A stretch of DNA of 64,000 nt, from positions 1 to 64,000 of the forward strand of contig JAICDD010000001.1 in NCBI GenBank assembly GCA_020063625.1, written 5' to 3'. Positions 61,513 through 64,000 of the stretch are shown piece after piece. The notes under the pieces were generated by a model, which was given only the letters and a program-made list of their open reading frames with translations, was not told the origin of the DNA and made no database searches. Origin of the DNA: Fusobacteriales bacterium. GTDB taxonomy: Bacteria; Fusobacteriota; Fusobacteriia; Fusobacteriales; Fusobacteriaceae. The position numbers and the translations under genes were made by a program. The stretch's first letter is position 1, and every line of letters starts with the position of its first letter.

Positions 61513-62767
61513 AATTCTCACCTAATATTTCTTTTAGTTCTTTCATAACATCTATATTATATTTTTTATCTATTAATCTACTTTCATTAATAAATAATAA
61601 ATCTTTTTTATTATATTCTTTTAAATTTTGCTTATATTTTTTATCAAATATATTTTTTAATAATTCTATTTTTTTATCTATTTCTTCTTTTATTTTATCA
61701 TTAAAATAGTACTCTTTTATTTTATTAAGTACTGTATAACTAATAATAATATTTTCTATATAATATCCTTTTGGTTTTTCAATATATCTTCCACTTGCAA
61801 ATATTAAACCATTTTCATTAATTTTTTCTAAAATTTTATTTAAATATTTTATTTTTATTTTTTCTTTATTCGCTATAAAATATTCTGCACTTTCTAATGT
61901 TTCAATATATTCTAAAAATAGATATAAAAAAAGTAAATCTGAATAATATCCTCTATCTTCTAATTTACTGTTTAATTCAAAATTCAAAGTTGTTTTTACT
62001 TCATCTAAATATCCATTTTTTAATAAATATAGTGCTGAAAAAAACATGTTTTCTCTATTTATAAAAAATTTATCATTATCAAATAAAACAATACTTCCAT
62101 CTAAATTTTTATTCATTAATATTTTTTTTATAAATATATCTTCTGTATTTTTAATATTAAAATATTTTGTGTTTTTTATCTTTCCAAAATCAATCTTTTC
62201 TATAAATATATTTATTTCATCACTTTTATCAGTATTTATAATAACAATACTTTCTTCTACCTCTTTTACTTTTTCTTCTCCATTTTTTAATTTATTATTT
62301 AAAAAATTTTCTATTGTAGTAAAATAAGCATTTAAATTATTTGAAAAAAAATAAAAATCATTATATTTAAAGTATTTTTCTTCATTTTGAAGTTTTGATG
62401 TTTTTTCAGGTTTTATAAAAGTAATTAATTTTACATCTTTATTATATGTATTAGTTTTTATTTTCATTATTTTTCTATTTAAATATAAAAATATTTTTAC
62501 ATTTACTTTATAATTGTTTTCAAATAAATAAACTAATTCTATATTATCTTTATTTTCTATTTTTTTTACTTCTTTTACATTTAAAAATTTATTTTTATAA
62601 TATAGTTTGAAATTAATACTTTCAATAATTTTTTCATTTTCTTGTATATTATATATATCAACAATATTAAAATTATCAATTTTATACTGAAGTAAACTAT
62701 TACTATATATATTTGTTCCAAAACTAATTGAATACATAAATAAAAAAATTATAACTATTTTTTTCAT
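61496..62767 (-). CDS. Secreted protein of unknown function
   Basis: The 423-residue protein has a signal peptide (KKIVIIFLFMYSISFG). The next part (to about 200) is beta-rich. From about 225 to the end it is a mainly helical half, with segments such as FFSALYLLKNGYLDEVKTTL and GYYSDLLFLYLFLEYIETL, which resemble the alpha/alpha-toroid of glycan-acting enzymes. No catalytic residue can be named and I do not recognise the family. It lies between mreB and scpB, overlapping scpB, so an envelope role is plausible. Confidence 0.8.
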   Translation of the reverse strand: MKKIVIIFLFMYSISFGTNIYSNSLLQYKIDNFNIVDIYNIQENEKIIESINFKLYYKNKFLNVKEVKKIENKDNIELVYLFENNYKVNVKIFLYLNRKIMKIKTNTYNKDVKLITFIKPEKTSKLQNEEKYFKYNDFYFFSNNLNAYFTTIENFLNNKLKNGEEKVKEVEESIVIINTDKSDEINIFIEKIDFGKIKNTKYFNIKNTEDIFIKKILMNKNLDGSIVLFDNDKFFINRENMFFSALYLLKNGYLDEVKTTLNFELNSKLEDRGYYSDLLFLYLFLEYIETLESAEYFIANKEKIKIKYLNKILEKINENGLIFASGRYIEKPKGYYIENIIISYTVLNKIKEYYFNDKIKEEIDKKIELLKNIFDKKYKQNLKEYNKKDLLFINESRLIDKKYNIDVMKELKEILGENYADTK

Positions 62768-62789
62768 AATTTACCTCACTATAAACAAT

Positions 62790-62820
62790 AAAATTGGGTG
62801 ACCAAATTTCAAAGTCACCC
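62790..62820 (-). terminator. Hairpin after mreB
   Basis: GGGTGAC / GTCACCC (7-bp stem, 11-base loop), then AATTTTATTG on the minus strand. It is a moderate terminator between mreB and the secreted-protein gene. Confidence 0.6.
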
Positions 62821-62830
62821 ATATTTAAAA

Positions 62831-63877
62831 TTAATAATCTGTTTCTGGTGATATTATTACTTCTTTATATCTATCAAAATCATTTAGTAATTTTTCAATT
62901 CCCATAACAACACAATTTAAAGGATTTTCAGCTATTATTACAGGTACATTTAAGCTTTCAGATATTTTTTTATCTAATTCTCTAATAAGAGCTCCTCCTC
63001 CAGCTAAAACTATTCCTTTTTGATAAATATCTGCTGATAATTCTGGTGGTGTTTTTTCTAATGTTAATTTTATTTCTTCTATTATCTGAGATATAAGCTC
63101 ATCTAATGCTTCTTTTATCTCATTAGCTTTTATAGTTATATTTCTTGGTAATCCATTTAATACATTTCTTCCTCTTACTTCACACTCTAATTCTTCTTCT
63201 AATTCCATTGCTGTAGCTACATTTAATTTTATTTCTTCAGCAGTTTTTTCTCCTATTAATAAATTATGTTTTTGTCTTACATATTGAACTATTGCTTCAT
63301 CAAATTTATTTCCTGCTATTCTTACAGAAGTAGTTTTTACTATCCCACCAAGTGATATTACAGCTATTTCTGTAGTTCCTCCACCAATATCTACTATCAT
63401 ACTACCTTCTGGCTCAAATATTTCAAGCCCTGCTCCTATAGCTGCTGCCATAGGTTCTTCTATAAGATATGCTTCTCTTGCTCCAGCTTCAAGTGTTACA
63501 TCCATAACTGCTCTTTTTTCTACTTGTGTTACTCCTGCTGGTACACATATTACTACTCTTGGTTTTGTTAAAAATCTTCTTTTATGAACAATTTTATAAA
63601 ATTCTCTAAGCATTTTTTCTGTAATTTCATAATCTGCTATAACTCCATTTTTTAGTGGTCTTATAGCTTCTATATTTGCAGGAGTTTTCCCTATCATTTT
63701 TTTTGCTTTTGCTCCTACTTCATAGATTTTTTTAGTTTTTACATTAATTGCCACTACTGATGGTTCATTTAAAACTATCCCTTTATTTTTTAAACATACT
63801 AATGTGTTTGCTGTACCTAAGTCTATCCCTAAATCTTCTGAAAAAACTCCAAATACGTTGTTAAATATTCTTTTCAT
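62831..63877 (-). CDS. mreB: Rod shape-determining protein MreB
   Basis: MreB is the bacterial actin that guides side-wall peptidoglycan synthesis. The protein of about 348 residues has the actin phosphate-1 motif DLGIDLGTANTLVCL and phosphate-2 motif MIVDIGGGTTEIAVISLGG. The adenosine motif is KGIVLAGGGALIREL. ATG 63877 is favoured because GAGG lies six bases further upstream. ATG 63889, overlapping the maf stop as TAATG, is the alternative and adds four residues. MreC and MreD are not next to it. Confidence 0.95.
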   Translation of the reverse strand: MKRIFNNVFGVFSEDLGIDLGTANTLVCLKNKGIVLNEPSVVAINVKTKKIYEVGAKAKKMIGKTPANIEAIRPLKNGVIADYEITEKMLREFYKIVHKRRFLTKPRVVICVPAGVTQVEKRAVMDVTLEAGAREAYLIEEPMAAAIGAGLEIFEPEGSMIVDIGGGTTEIAVISLGGIVKTTSVRIAGNKFDEAIVQYVRQKHNLLIGEKTAEEIKLNVATAMELEEELECEVRGRNVLNGLPRNITIKANEIKEALDELISQIIEEIKLTLEKTPPELSADIYQKGIVLAGGGALIRELDKKISESLNVPVIIAENPLNCVVMGIEKLLNDFDRYKEVIISPETDY

Positions 63878-63888
63878 TTGCCACCTCA

Positions 63889-64000
63889 TTATAAATTTTC
63901 TATTTGCAATAAATCATAAAATAATTTTTCTCTTAAATCAGTAATAAATCTTGATAAAGGAAATCCCATTACATTATAAAAATCTCCCTCTATCTTTTCA
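63889..64000 (-). CDS. maf: Maf-like nucleotide pyrophosphatase (partial, C-terminus only)
   Basis: Only the last 36 or so residues lie in the window. They read KIEGDFYNVMGFPLSRFITDL, then a charged end. EGDxxNVMGxPLSR is the typical C-terminal signature of the Maf/YhdE family, which hydrolyses non-canonical or modified nucleoside triphosphates. The stop codon overlaps the alternative mreB start. Confidence 0.85.
   Translation of the reverse strand, partial: EKIEGDFYNVMGFPLSRFITDLREKLFYDLLQIENL

Overview
The window is a very AT-rich chromosomal segment with dense, short-spaced, mostly leftward operons. Several traits point to a diderm bacterium. These are a LamB-type porin with a signal peptide and C-terminal Phe, a SPOR-domain protein, FMN-riboswitch control of an ImpX-type riboflavin transporter (an arrangement known from Fusobacterium), the GatCAB amidotransferase, and the overall gene styles. 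My best guess is a motile member of the Fusobacteriota. This is inference: most described fusobacteria lack flagella, and no rRNA gene is present to settle it.

Left third (1-20.2 kb, all minus strand): one long flagellar/chemotaxis operon, transcribed as fliK-flgD-TIGR02530-flgE-flbD-motA-motB-fliL-fliM-fliY-cheY-fliO-fliP-fliQ-fliR-flhB-flhA-flhF-flhG-cheB-cheA-cheW (cheW is cut by the window edge). The order resembles the fla/che operon of Bacillus, with motAB placed as in spirochetes. A strong sigma-28-like promoter (TAAA-N15-GTCGATAA) precedes fliK. A second (TAAA-N15-TCCGATAA) lies 21 kb away before an orphan 72-residue gene at 41037-41255, which suggests that gene belongs to the motility regulon. 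flhB is split by a T10 tract.

Middle (20.2-36.8 kb): housekeeping genes. Rightward ygiQ-der is followed by a leftward RNA/translation operon (hpt, SPOR protein, rsmA, DUF4911, pdxJ, thioesterase, khpA, rimM, trmD, SPOUT methyltransferase, gamma-carbonic-anhydrase-like protein, birA). A rightward cluster follows: a kinase-less PASTA protein, rsgA, rpe, a MarR-FeoA fusion, rqcH and a diguanylate cyclase. Next comes impX with a complete FMN riboswitch, terminator and promoter.

37-51.6 kb: accessory region. It holds a secreted alpha/beta hydrolase, a porin, a glycosyltransferase/flippase-like pair, a JAMM-DinG helicase fusion, rpsT with a UUG start, a LacI regulator and MATE exporter each preceded by the same 12-bp palindrome, a self-cleaving S24 repressor and a frameshifted small XRE gene. 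Two related non-coding mosaic repeat elements (38.8-39.55 kb and 50.1-50.8 kb) carry degenerate short motifs in inverted arrangement.

Right end (51.6-64 kb, minus strand): gatC, gatA and gatB are interleaved with envelope glycosylation genes (GtrA, GT2, two GT39 enzymes, PAP2 phosphatase). Then come a HAD phosphatase, rluB, scpB, a secreted protein of unknown function, mreB and the end of maf. gatB carries an out-of-frame lesion. Three disrupted genes in one window mean sequencing or assembly error must be excluded before biology is read into them. I saw no tRNA, rRNA, CRISPR array or insertion sequence.
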